52,792 nt of DNA from Folioceros fuciformis (lineage: Eukaryota; Anthocerotophyta; Anthocerotopsida; Anthocerotales): contig JBNGIO010005929.1 in assembly GCA_049999805.1 (NCBI GenBank), positions 82,040 through 134,831 on the forward strand, read 5' to 3'. A program made the translations under genes and the position numbers. The notes below the pieces were generated by a model, which saw only the letters and a list, made by a program, of their open reading frames with translations, was not told the DNA's origin and did not search any database. Positions 12,770 to 22,535 of this stretch are shown piece after piece (within the stretch, counting starts at the first letter, position 1; every line of letters starts with the position of its first letter).

Positions 12770-13990
12770 TCATGAGAAGGCTATCTCCTGAAGAATGTTC
12801 AAACTTTCCCGGTGTATCCACTCCAGCTGCTGCACAGTCACCCCTCTCGCGTTCGTGTTGTACATGCCACCGATCACCTGGGTCACGGTGTGAACGAACA
12901 TTCCGGGACGCACAGGAGGCAACTTCTTCTTTTCAGACTTCGGCTGCGGCCTTTGTATCAGCTTCTGCTGCGGAGGTGAGTCATCATCAGTCTCCGGATC
13001 TGCGCCTTCGTCTTTGCCTCGAAGGACCTTCGACAACCTGTCTCTGGCTTTGGGTCCAGGTTGCAATTGAACCAGCTTCGACAGAAAGTCCACCTCGGAT
13101 TCGTGTAAGCTCTTCAACCCCCTGTTGTCGTTGCGCTCATCCAAAAGGCCCCCGCCCATCATGCTGCGCGCTTCTTCCCTCACAATAACCAGCTTGGCTA
13201 GGAGCTTACGGTCAGGAACTCTGGGCTTCTCCTCCATCGTGGCCAGAATGTCGTCTGCTTGAGCTGCTATCTCGTATAGGTTGGCACCGGGGATCACGAT
13301 GCTCCCGCCGGACTCGGTGCTAAACGTTCCCCCGCCTCCAGCCGAGCGTCGGAGAATGTCCAGCCTGTGATCCTTTTTTACTGTGGTGCACAACAGTCCT
13401 ACAACCTGCACCTGAGGAGGAGATTTTCGAGACAATTGCTCCAACACCGTTTCCCTCATCAGTGCCAACAACTCTTTCTGCCGGTCGTCGTTGTCTCCCA
13501 TTGCTTGTTCCACCATATAGTCCAGCGCCAGCATGAAGGCCTCATCCAGCTTGTCCAGTCGCTGACCTACTGCAGCTGCAGCTGCCATCTTCACTGCCAC
13601 TCCCTCCTCCTCCTCGCTCATTGAGATGTCCTTCAACAGATCCACCATCTCTTTCAGCATCTCCGTCACTTCTTCACCGCCTCTTGTCAATGCCTCATAG
13701 TACTTGTGGTCCTTCACACCCTCTGCAGACGTGCCTACTGCTCGGGTACACCATGTTGATCCGTATCCCCCGAGCCTGTCTGTCCCGCAAGGAGTACATA
13801 GCCCGTGCGATCCCCAAGCTCCCGTCTCCCACCAGCGGAGAAGCAATACTCCTGATCTGAGCTTCCACCTGTTTGCCGCACATTGTGAACTCGGATCCGC
13901 CAGCAAAAGCACCTTGCTACTTCTTCGACATCCGCTAGCAGTTACGCGGCTCGTGACACAAACAGAAAATGCCGATGTCACAGCCTCCAT
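12770..13990 (-). CDS. Unidentified conserved-looking plant protein, possibly plastid-targeted, possible frame disruption
   Basis: A 406-codon open frame with its ATG at 13990. I do not recognise the family. The N-terminus (MEAVTSAFSVCVTSR...) is Ser/Ala/Arg-rich with few acidic residues, like a plastid transit peptide. From 'EGVKDHKYYEALTRG' on it is strongly helical and charged, with an acidic patch 'SMSEEEE', a 'DDSPPQQ' linker and a conserved-looking C-terminus ending in NILQEIAFS. At 13740-13883 the frame I would expect from the protein's character is a different one, where 'QVEAQIRSIASPLVGDGS' and 'IARAMYSLRDRQARGI' read as a plausible helical protein. The 406-codon frame there is Trp/Gly/Cys-rich and unlikely. 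Two compensating indels or a non-canonical gene model could explain this. It is divergent from the IPT9 gene, 84 bp ATG to ATG at closest. Confidence 0.6.
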   Translation of the reverse strand: MEAVTSAFSVCVTSRVTASGCRRSSKVLLLADPSSQCAANRWKLRSGVLLLRWWETGAWGSHGLCTPCGTDRLGGYGSTWCTRAVGTSAEGVKDHKYYEALTRGGEEVTEMLKEMVDLLKDISMSEEEEGVAVKMAAAAAVGQRLDKLDEAFMLALDYMVEQAMGDNDDRQKELLALMRETVLEQLSRKSPPQVQVVGLLCTTVKKDHRLDILRRSAGGGGTFSTESGGSIVIPGANLYEIAAQADDILATMEEKPRVPDRKLLAKLVIVREEARSMMGGGLLDERNDNRGLKSLHESEVDFLSKLVQLQPGPKARDRLSKVLRGKDEGADPETDDDSPPQQKLIQRPQPKSEKKKLPPVRPGMFVHTVTQVIGGMYNTNARGVTVQQLEWIHRESLNILQEIAFS

Positions 13991-14074
13991 ACCCCAAATC
14001 CCACAGGACAGCCGTGGTCTGACCAGCTTCAGTCACCTAAAAGGACACACAGAACCCTAATACAAGAGATCCTC
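13991..14074. promoter_or_regulatory. Short divergent promoter region
   Basis: Only 84 bp separates the outermost ATGs of the minus-strand unknown gene and the plus-strand IPT9-like gene (255 bp if IPT9 starts at 14246). A shared bidirectional promoter is therefore likely. No TATA box was recognised. Confidence 0.4.
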
Positions 14075-15463
14075 ATGGGCATTCCGAAATGCTATATCAG
14101 CTCAGGGCGCACGGGCTTGGTAAACAGGGCTGGCTGGACGGGCATATTCCGTGATGTACATGCACAGCACAGAGCAATCTTCTTCCAAAACCGCAGAGTC
14201 AGAAACTGCCGAGCCACCCACAAGAGCAACCACGCGGAGGGGCAGATGGGAAGTGGGCGCCTGCACAGTCAACAGCGAGACAAAGTGGTCGTTATATCAG
14301 GCCCGACAGCGGTGGGGAAAACAGCTCTGGCTTTGGCTCTCGCCAGAAAACTGGGAGGAGAGATTGTGAGTGCCGACTCAGTGCAGGTCTACCGAGGTCT
14401 TGACGTTGGGAGCGCAAAGACACCGTTGGATGAGAGACAAGGAATTCCCCACCACCTGCTAGATATCATCTCCCCTACACAAGAATACACAGCAGGATGC
14501 TTCCACGACAACGCCAGAGAAGCCACCGCCAAGGTACTGGCCAGCGGCAAAGTCCCCATTGCTGTGGGAGGAACTGGTATGTACCTGAGGTGGTACATCA
14601 ATGGCAAACCAGGAGCGCCGAAGTCTTCAGTGGAACAGGTCGCAGCAGTGGAGGAAGAGATTTCAGAGCTGCTCAGAAGGGGTGGTGGCTGGGATGCGGC
14701 CCTGGAGCTGCTGGCGGACGGAGGGGATCTGGAGACAGCTCTCACCTTGGAAAGGAATGACTGGTACCGGCTGCGACGGGCGTTGGAGATTCTAAGGGCC
14801 ACAGGCAGACCTCGTACGGATTTTCCTCCAGCTGATCTTGCCTGCAGGGAGTTGGACTACGATTTCCGTTGCTTTTTCCTGTGCAAGCCCAGATTACAAC
14901 TGTACCGTCAGATAGATCTGCGTTGCGAGGAGATGGTGGCACAGCCTGATGGTTTGCTGCATGAAGCATCCTGGCTGTTAGACTTGGGTGTGCCAACTAA
15001 TTCCAGCTGCGCTTCCAGGGCCATTGGGTACAGGCAAGCTATGGAGTACTTAGTAGAGTGCAGAGCAGCAGGAGGCTTGACTACAGAGGATCAGTTTTTG
15101 GAATTTGTCGCCGACTTCCAGAAAGCGTCCAGGAATTTTGCGAAAAGGCAGCTTACTTGGTTCCGCAACGAACCGCTCTTCCAATGGGTTGATGCCTCGC
15201 AGCCTGTGGAGGAGCTGGTCCAGGTTATAGTCGAGGAGTTCCTGGGGTCGGTTCCTGGGATGTCACAATCTCAAATCAAGGCAGCAAGCTATAACGAAGG
15301 TAAAGAATTGAAGCGGTACAGAGCAGAATTGCAAGTGTTCCATGATCCAACCGCAATTGCTCGGGTGATGGATTGGATCAGAGGAACCCAGAGTGCCAAA
15401 TCAATTTCAGATACCAAGTCTCTGACCAGTACAGCTGCAGCCAGCTGTTCAGCACCTTTGTAG
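14075..15463 (+). CDS. IPT9: tRNA dimethylallyltransferase (tRNA isopentenyltransferase, IPT9/MiaA type)
   Basis: Intronless, 462 residues from the ATG at 14075; a second in-frame ATG at 14246 would give about 405. The enzyme transfers dimethylallyl from DMAPP to N6 of A37 in tRNAs reading UNN codons, and tRNA turnover then releases cis-zeatin-type cytokinins. Visible features are the P-loop GPTAVGKT (about residues 76-83), 'GEIVSADSVQVYRGLDVGSAK', 'PHHLLDI', 'GGTGMYLRWYINGKP', and C-terminal 'ASRAIGYRQAMEYL' and 'FAKRQLTWFRNE'. 'YLRWYINGKP' after GGTG is what I associate with the plant IPT9 branch. The C2H2 tail of eukaryotic MOD5-type enzymes is absent. The Arg/Asn-rich first 57 residues may be an organelle transit peptide. 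Convergent with the RhoGAP gene downstream. Confidence 0.93.
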   Translation: MGIPKCYISSGRTGLVNRAGWTGIFRDVHAQHRAIFFQNRRVRNCRATHKSNHAEGQMGSGRLHSQQRDKVVVISGPTAVGKTALALALARKLGGEIVSADSVQVYRGLDVGSAKTPLDERQGIPHHLLDIISPTQEYTAGCFHDNAREATAKVLASGKVPIAVGGTGMYLRWYINGKPGAPKSSVEQVAAVEEEISELLRRGGGWDAALELLADGGDLETALTLERNDWYRLRRALEILRATGRPRTDFPPADLACRELDYDFRCFFLCKPRLQLYRQIDLRCEEMVAQPDGLLHEASWLLDLGVPTNSSCASRAIGYRQAMEYLVECRAAGGLTTEDQFLEFVADFQKASRNFAKRQLTWFRNEPLFQWVDASQPVEELVQVIVEEFLGSVPGMSQSQIKAASYNEGKELKRYRAELQVFHDPTAIARVMDWIRGTQSAKSISDTKSLTSTAAASCSAPL

Positions 15464-15868
15464 TAACAATTCTTCCACACTTCAATTCCTACAGTTCAGA
15501 AATGTAGATGCAAACAGGTCCAGACAAGGGAATAAGTTGCCAAGGATCCCAGAAAATACTAGAATTTTGTTACTTTACACAGTCTTTGTCTTGGAAAGTC
15601 TCTCTGGAGACCAGCAGACTTCACTACGATACTCCTCCCCACTAAACTACTGTTACCTGTGAAACAGATTCCGTTGCACCGTTTTCAAACATTTGGCTTA
15701 CCACCATCACATCTTTTCTAAGGCATTTGTTCAAACTACACAATATACAACGCCAATCTGGTCCTGCCCAAATGCTGAATATTTATTGACCCCGTAAAAG
15801 AATAGATCGTTGATGGAAGAGATAAAAGGCTTAGTTGTACAAGGTGAACGATAAAGATAGTAGAGAGC
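15464..15868. other. Convergent 3' intergenic region
   Basis: 405 bp between the stops of the IPT9-like gene (+) and the RhoGAP gene (-). AT-rich, with no supportable gene. Presumably both 3' UTRs. Confidence 0.7.
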
Positions 15869-18071
15869 TCACAATCCCCCATTATCCTGCCAGCCGCCGT
15901 CAGCACCATGTGCAAAAATTGCGTTGTGTTGCTCGATAAGGCATTGCACGGCCTCCACCAGTTCGAAGTCAACTGACGTTGGCTCATCGTCCAGGGGTAT
16001 CTGGGCTGAGAGATCAACCTTGTCACCTTCAACGTGCCCGTTTCCATCCCCTGCACAAGACCGAAAAAGCATGTAACGCTGGCTGCCTGAGCAATCCAAG
16101 CCATATAAACAGAAATCCACAAGATGGGGTCTAGGAATTCAGAAGTCAACCTTCCCAATCATGACTAGAATCTTTGACGTTGACGAAGGTGACGGAAACA
16201 CTGGGGGATTTCTTCGGCGCCAGACCCTCCCCAGATGTTCCACCTTGCGATGACCTAAGGGCGGATGTTAGTGGCTTCGATGGGCCCCGTGAACTGCCAT
16301 TAGAGCGTTCTTCTTTCTTCCACAATAAGACAGGAGCCAACACAAACGCAAGGCTTCGAGCATCCATCTACACAAAAAGAACAAATCATCAGCACAATGC
16401 AGGTCTTTCGTTGCATCCCGCTGTGTCCCGTCCCATCCGTTGCTGTTTCACAGTACTACCAAATTAAATAGGACAGCCAAAAACTGCGAGCAAATGCAAA
16501 CAAAGTGTTGACGTCACCTTGTTTATGGAAGACAGCTCGCTGACCCGCAGAAGCAAGGATGTCAAACACTCCAAGGTTGAGTAGTTCACATATGGAAGCT
16601 TGGCAACAACATCACGCCAGCCGCGCACATCTTCACCCACCTTGACTACGTCATCGTACAGATGAAATGTAAGAATGGGCTCCGGCAATGCCCGGAGATA
16701 AACTTTAAGCAGTGAAGCCACATCGATAGGGCTGACTCCATCCACCAAAGGAGAATTCCAATCTGCTCCCACCAGACACGAGGAAATTGTAGCGTAAGTT
16801 TTGTTCAACCCAGTGCTTACTACATTGAATGCGAGATAGTTTTGTTACGCAGTTGATCTCAAGGATCACAAGACAAACCAGCAAGCACAATGAGGGGCAT
16901 CCTAGCAACCCACCTTCATTATACAAGTCCACAAGACGATCCACTACAAAAGGGCTTCCTCCTTCTTTAAAGAGATTCTCTGAGTGCAGGCCTGCAAGAT
17001 GATTTGAACGGTTACTTTCTTCCCGTTCCAAGTCTGTGGACACAGAAGATGACGTCCACGACCACGGACCTGATAGAATCAAGAAGTCGACACATCTTGT
17101 CACAATTTGCGGAATAGGCTTGGGACCTTTCTGGCGTTGAACTATCACCTCAAGGGGAACCCCAAAAACTGGCCAAAGACAAACATGCGCATGAGAGATT
17201 CTCCTAAAATGGAGGATAAGTACACCAGAAGCAAACACTGATAAATCGTACAAACCACGCTTGCCTCAAGTACTTATCCAACAACAAGTTTTGCCTAAGA
17301 TACTCACCACCACGACCGCTGGAGCCCTGCCATAAACGCAAAGCAAGAACACCATCAGACCAGGGTAACTGGGAATTGCAATTACATGGCAGCTTCCCAA
17401 AAAGAATGTCACCAATTTTGAGGAGACTTCGAACCCACCTTCTGCCACCATTCAATGCTTGCAATAATGCTCCTGCTGCGGATTGCCGCCTTTCGCGCTG
17501 CCTAGTACATCAGGAGCGAATCCAGTTATAAAACTTCATACATGCCAGTACATCGGTCTCGCTTCTCCTCCCATACAGCATACAGAAACATGCCCTCTCA
17601 CATCGGGAATACCTCCTCAACTTTCCCCTTGGTCTCATTGAATCCCTTCTTCAAAATGGTGCCTGTTGACGCAGCAGCTGACTTAAGACGAGCTTGCACA
17701 TTTGCATCTCCTCCATTTTGTTGTCGTCGCTCCTCCTGCTCTCGCACCTGCTGCTGCTTTTGCTTTTGCCTCAGAAGTGTCCAGCGTGAAAGAACTGCGG
17801 ATCCAGCACGTTCCGCAGCGTCCGCAAACCTATCGGCGGCATCTACAACTGAGGCGCCCGCAACCTTTGCCGCATCCCTAGCATCAAGAGTTGCAGATCT
17901 GAGCCTAAAACCTGCAACAAAACCGGATACTTGTCCTGGTCACTTCCCCGCTCACAACATCCAAAACAAAACAAGCGAAGCTCACTCCCCTACTGTGCAC
18001 ATGCTAACTGGAAACGTACTGGACGAAGATAGAAACCCGCCAGCCTTTTCCCGCCACTGTGCTGTTGTCAT
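15869..18071 (-). CDS. RhoGAP-domain protein (At5g61530-like), nine coding exons
   Basis: Reconstructed exons, all phase-consistent: 18020-18071, 17613-17911, 17439-17501, 17308-17326, 17070-17168, 16914-16991, 16518-16765, 16151-16367, 15869-16050. They give 418 residues. RhoGAP domains stimulate GTP hydrolysis by Rho/ROP GTPases. Landmarks: start MTTAQWREKAGGFLSSS, an Ala-rich helix, 'KQKQQQVREQEERRQQ', 'IEWWQKGSSGRG', 'VFGVPLEVIVQRQ', 'FLILSGLHSENLFKEGG', 'SPIDVASLLKVYLRALPEPIL', 'VNYSTLECLTSLLLRV', and C-terminal 'IPLDDEPTSVDFELVEAVQCL'. The order and wording match, as I remember it, the small plant RhoGAP group without a CRIB domain. The position normally held by the arginine finger is Lys186 (NLFKEGG). 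Exon 4 is only 19 nt. Exon 1 is short and its donor is GTACGT. A noncoding 5' exon near 18726-18885 is possible. Confidence 0.88.
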
Positions 18072-19240
18072 GGTGGAAATACGCTTCAATCGTCCTAGCT
18101 CTCACTGTAACCCCCTGCAAACTGCATCGACTAGCGCAAACTCTTCAGAATCAAACACCAAAACGGGAGCCAAAATTCCTGCAAGCCAGAAACACCGAAA
18201 CCCGTCTTCGCCTTCCCCTTCCCCTACCCTTTCCCCTCTCCGCAAAAAATTCCTCATCATACCACCATCCACAACCCGACGAACACGCACAACAAACACC
18301 AAAACAGCCGCTTGGGACCCGAAAAATCCGAGACGCGCCTACGACTTGAAGCCGGATCTAAAGCAATTAACGCGGATCGGAGATGAGGCCGTCGAGCGGG
18401 CTAGTCCTCTACAAGCAGTCCTCAAACCAAGCCGACAAAACCAGGAAACACCTTTGGTCACACATGTTCTCCAAAACATGCGGATCCAGCACCTGTCACC
18501 AGGTGCAAACCTAGGCACCGAAGCACAAGCTAGAATGCACGAAACGGCGCAGCATAAACGGGCAACCAGCTCCATTTTCCCTGCTCTGCTGCTGCCATCA
18601 GAAAGCCCTACCATTCCACCTAGAGGGACGTGCAAACATCCATAATCTGTCTGCCCACAATGGCACACACCACATCACTCTGCCAGTCCAGTCCAGACTC
18701 CATGGCACGCAGGAAATGCATCATACCTCGACAGCGCAGTCTGCGAGGCGGCGGCGATACGCGGGCGACGGAGGGATGAATTTGAGCTGGATCCCCGGCG
18801 CGCCCAGCGGGAAATCGCAGCGTGTCAGGAACAGGACTCGTCCATGCATACTCCTCCGGCTTCTGAGGTGCTCCGGCCTCGATGCCTTGTGCCTCGTCGA
18901 TGCATAATATACATTTATATACCCACTCTCGGCAACAAAACTATGTACATACGCACACATTACGACATTACGGCGCATTAATTACGGCAGCGATTTGTAT
19001 TGTTTGCGTTTCGACAGTCTGATGTTGTGATGTTGGAATGCTGTAGGATTGTTCCTCTTCGCTTACTTGAGTGTACAAAAGAGTGTGCCACTGGTAGAGT
19101 GTACGAATGGGAACCACTGGAAGAGAATATGTGGCGATAAAAAGAGGAACGAGTCACGTGTGGATGGAATATGCAAATCCGGCGGCATCTTTTTCATTCA
19201 CACTGGTTTTCATCATCGTCCGCGAGCCAGATGGGCCGGA
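18072..19240. other. 5' region of the RhoGAP gene and 3' flank of CA1Pase
   Basis: 1.17 kb. 18072-18725 is probably a first intron of the RhoGAP gene. It is open on the plus strand (17542-18645), but that frame is antisense to real exons. 18926-19240 includes CA1Pase 3' UTR. No separate gene is supported. Confidence 0.5.
18914..18921 (-). promoter_or_regulatory. TATA box, probable RhoGAP gene promoter
   Basis: The minus strand reads TATATAAA here. A good donor (GAG/gtatga) follows near 18726 on the same strand, suggesting a leader exon of about 160 nt spliced to the coding exon at 18071. That leader would contain an upstream ATG near 18847. Confidence 0.4.
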
Positions 19241-21354
19241 TCAGAATTCCTCATCGCCCAGGACAGGCCTAGTCACAGGCACAGCCCATCGGCCCAGATG
19301 GGCCGTGTAGTTGACACACCTGATGATGCCTTTAGAGGAAGGACCATCGGGGAAGTCTACAACGCTGATGCTGCCGGTGTCCGGTTTGAAGGACGCGACG
19401 TTGGTCTCATCAAGAGCCAGGCAGCGTGCCAGGAGGGCAGCATGCATCAACTCGTGGCAGACCACCACCACCGTCCAGTCCTGGTCTGGGGCTTGTTTTG
19501 AAGCGTTTTCCAACTCCAGGAGGATGTTGTCCAAGACCGTGCCTGCTCTGCCCCAAAAGTCCGACAGCTTCTTCCCTGCAGGGCCCTCGGCTTTGAGCAG
19601 GTCGTGTGGCAAGAGACCTGTTCTCGCCTGACCCTGCGTCAACCAACAAAGTTGGTGACTAAACGTTACGGACGTTTCTGTGGGAAACGGGCTTTCAATT
19701 CTGGGGTGATTGATTTCCTTGCTTACCTGCCATTCTCCCCAGTCCATATCCCTTAGCTCGGGCACTTGCTTCACTTCCAGATATCTGGGCTCGCATTCCA
19801 CACCTAAACAGTCGGCTGCCTCTTGTACCTAGTGAGAATTTATTGGCTCAGTTGATGCACACCACGTGACCGAATGGAAGAAATGAAAAGCCAGAGACAT
19901 ACCTCAGCAATTGCTTCAGCAGTCTTGACCGCAGAGGGTTGTGGGCTGCAAATCAGAGAGTCCACCCGGATGTCCAATAGCAACTCGGCCGTCTTTCGTG
20001 ACTGTCCAGAACAGAATGAGGAAGACAGCATGTCAGATGGCCGAGTCATCGGTCGCAACAAAGAAGGTGGTGACAAGAGATACGTCGAACAAGAGACCTG
20101 AATGACCCCCAACATGTTCATCGGCTCTTCAGGCGACACAGAATAGCGTTTCTGCAACAATCCATCTCCACCATGTGAGAAAAACCCCCAACACAGGAAA
20201 AATGCTAAGCCAGACAAGGGGCATCGCCAGATGCAGTACCTGGGTGGTGCTCTCTGTAGCCCCATAGCAAACGAGAACCAGGCGAGAAGCAGCTGACCTC
20301 CCGCCAGACACGCCACCAGCCCCAGCAAGTGGCGGGCTCGGCGTCTGCAACCCCATCATGCCTGCATCAATTCCCTTATCCTGTCATCCTCTCCATACAC
20401 AGGAGAACCGGAGCAGGAGCAGGTAAACAGGCACGAGAGGAAGTGGCAGAAAAATGCCTGATTGAGGCGGTTGAGGCAAACGAACGGGGAGGATCCCTCA
20501 GCAGCTCCAACGGGGGGCAGAAAGTCCAGCACGCTGACTCCGCAGTTGCTCTGCAGCAGCTGCCTGAAGTACTCCGTTCCCAGGCCCGTCGCAGTGGCCA
20601 CAAGCGCCTGATTCACAGCATTATGCGCCACCACCAGGATGGACCGTCCGCTGCTCCCGAGAATGGTCTGCCAGCAGGTCCGGGCGCGGTCCCAGAGCTC
20701 CCGCACCGGATAGTGCCCATCGATCATGAAGTTCGGAGCGTCCCTCTGCCACCTGCTGAACGCCTCCCCGTAGATCTGCTTCCCCTCATTCTTCATCAAC
20801 CCCTGCACCACACCCCAGTTGCTCAACCTCCGAACCCCCAAGAACACAGCACAGCATCACCATCGCCAGAAGGACCATTGAGGACCACGCACCTGGAACG
20901 AATACAGATCGATCTCCCGCAGGTCGTATAGCGGGATCATCGGCTCCTGCCGCGCGCCCCAGATGATTTGCGCAGTCCTGTGCGCCCTGGCCAGCGGGCT
21001 GTAGAAGCAGCAGTCGAAGGAGTCCGCCAGGAGCATCTGGCGGGATGTCTCGGCCTGGCTCTCGCCCTTTGCCGTGAGCACGGACAAATCCGAGCTGCCC
21101 TGGATCCTCCCGGCCTCGTTCCAGGTGCTCTGCCCGTGCCGCACCAGCACCACCCGCTTCGCCGCGGACACCGCCGGGAGCGCTCCCGGCTCCGAAGGCA
21201 GCGCCATCGCCGGGGGCGCTTCCGGCGAGGAAGGCACCGCGCACACTGGAGACACCATCCTCGCGCGCTCCGCTCTGCTCGGCTGCGAAAGATCGGGTTT
21301 CGCTGCTCCTCGACTGCTTACCCACGGCAGTGACCGCAGACTCATCGACGCCAT
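19241..21354 (-). CDS. 2-carboxy-D-arabinitol-1-phosphate phosphatase (CA1Pase), plastid, two phosphoglycerate-mutase-like domains
   Basis: Seven exons: 20893-21354, 20458-20802, 20240-20344, 20098-20151, 19903-20001, 19727-19828, 19241-19633, giving 519 residues (about 480 in the Arabidopsis homologue I recall). The enzyme dephosphorylates the Rubisco inhibitor CA1P in the chloroplast stroma. Residues 1-65 are Ser/Ala/Arg-rich, a transit peptide. The first histidine-phosphatase domain has VRHGQSTWNE (His73), 'FYSPLARAHRTA', 'YDLREIDLYSFQ', 'DGHYPVRELWDRA' and the second catalytic His in 'VVAHNAVNQAL'. The second domain starts 'RLVLVCYGATE' (295-297), so RHG has become CYG. It keeps 'NMLGVIQ', 'KTAELLLDIRVDSLICSP' and 'VVCHELMHAALLARCL'. 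Intron 2 uses a GC donor (CAG/GCATTT), because no GT lies near the required junction after 'LNRLNQ'. Divergent from the acylphosphatase gene. Confidence 0.93.
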
Positions 21355-21419
21355 GGCCGTCTCAATCAGACCTAAGTTACCGTGCTCCTGTTTCTTTCCA
21401 CACAAAAACTGGTGAGAAG

Positions 21420-21920
21420 GATCACATACAAGGGACGAAGGAGACGAAACGCAAGAAAGGTGGACGAACAAGGAAGACGAAGGAACGGTTGAGGAGGACA
21501 AATCAGGAAGAACTCCTACAAGGCGAAAGACTCCTACAAGGCAATAAACAGGTCGAACAAAGCCAAGCACCGCTGATCCAAGAACAAGTGCAGGAGGACG
21601 ACGACGACGACGACGAAGAACACATCCAGAAGATGAAAAGCAAGTACAATAAAAAGACGAAAGCAATAGGACAAGGGCAAGCAGAAAGGAAAGAACAAGA
21701 GCCCTAAGGTGCAGAGGAAGAAGGAAGGAAGGAGGAGCTGGAAGAGGGGGAAGGAGAGGAGGAGGAAGACGAGGGACAAGAAGAAGAGGCACAAGGAGAG
21801 GACGAGGAAGAGGCACAAGAAGAGGAGGGGGCAGAGGCGTAAGAAGAGGAAGACAAAGCGGAGAAGGAGGAGCAGAGAGGCCAAGGAAAAAAGGGAAGAC
21901 GACAAGGGTAAAAGACGAAG
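21420..21920 (+). repeat. ~500-bp purine-rich (GA/AAG) strand-asymmetric tract between divergent genes
   Basis: The plus strand is overwhelmingly A and G (GAAGAG, GGAGGA, AAGACGA units) from just upstream of the CA1Pase ATG to the start of the acylphosphatase gene. The apparent leucine/serine-rich proteins on the opposite strand are artefacts of this composition. It lies in the shared 5' region of two divergent genes. It could be a GAGA/BPC-type regulatory tract or form triplex/H-DNA; both are inference. Confidence 0.8.
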
Positions 21921-21938
21921 AAACTTCTTACCTGCTCG

Positions 21939-22535
21939 ATGTATGCAAGAGCTCTGCGAGTGTTGGTGACGTCTCCCCGTCCGATCTCCCGGCCATCGGC
22001 AGCTGTGGCTCGGTTTGTTACGGGTGCCTGTGATCGGAAGGAGACCAAGGCGCACCAGGGGTTCAAGGTTGGGGAGCTTTCGTGCTCGGCATCGAGCGGG
22101 ATGGGAGGAGGACTGGATTATCAGGGATCGGCTCCTGGTGAGAGCAGCAAGGACGGTACGACGACGGTGAGTGGAGTGGGATTCGATTCCTGAAGATTGT
22201 GTTGCAAAGCAAGGTGAGTTCAATTCCTAAGCGGGGTGTTTGATTCTGCCTGGCCGTGTTTGCAGGTCCGGATTGTGATCAGAGGGAAGGTGCAGGGCGT
22301 GTTTTACCGGAAGTGGACAGCGCAGACGGCCGAAAACCTTGGAGTCCGGGGATGGGTGAGGAATCGGCACGACGGGAGCGTGGAGGCTGTCCTCTCGGGT
22401 GAGCCGGATACGGTGGACTTCATGGTGCACAAGTGCCGATCGGGGCCGCCCTCTGCTGTCGTTACCGGGCTGGTTGTGGAGGATTGGCCTCACCCTGTGC
22501 CCGCTAGCTTCGAGGTGAAGCCGACCGCGTCGTGA
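21939..22535 (+). CDS. Acylphosphatase
   Basis: Two exons, 21939-22166 and 22266-22535, joined by a 99-bp intron (gtgagt ... tttgcag) at phase 0, giving 165 residues. Acylphosphatase hydrolyses acyl phosphates. The domain is about 90 residues with 'VIRGKVQGVFYRKWTAQTA' (substrate-binding Arg in FYRKW) and 'GWVRNRHDGSVEAVLSG' (catalytic Asn in VRNRHDG), both intact. The first 75 residues include an Arg/Ser/Pro-rich start (MYARALRVLVTSPRPISRPS) that looks like an organelle transit peptide. A start at the ATG at 22101 would give a cytosolic-sized protein of 111 residues. I prefer the first ATG but cannot prove it. Confidence 0.92.

Noticed and set aside
17542-18645. Plus-strand open frame of 367 codons
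   Set aside because: Antisense to two well-supported RhoGAP exons and an intron. Low-complexity Thr/Pro/Ser composition and no family match.
21534-22223. Minus-strand open frame of 229 codons, Leu/Phe/Ser-rich, looking like a membrane protein
   Set aside because: It is the complement of the purine-rich tract and overlaps the first exon of the acylphosphatase gene. Its composition, not a protein, explains the hydrophobicity.
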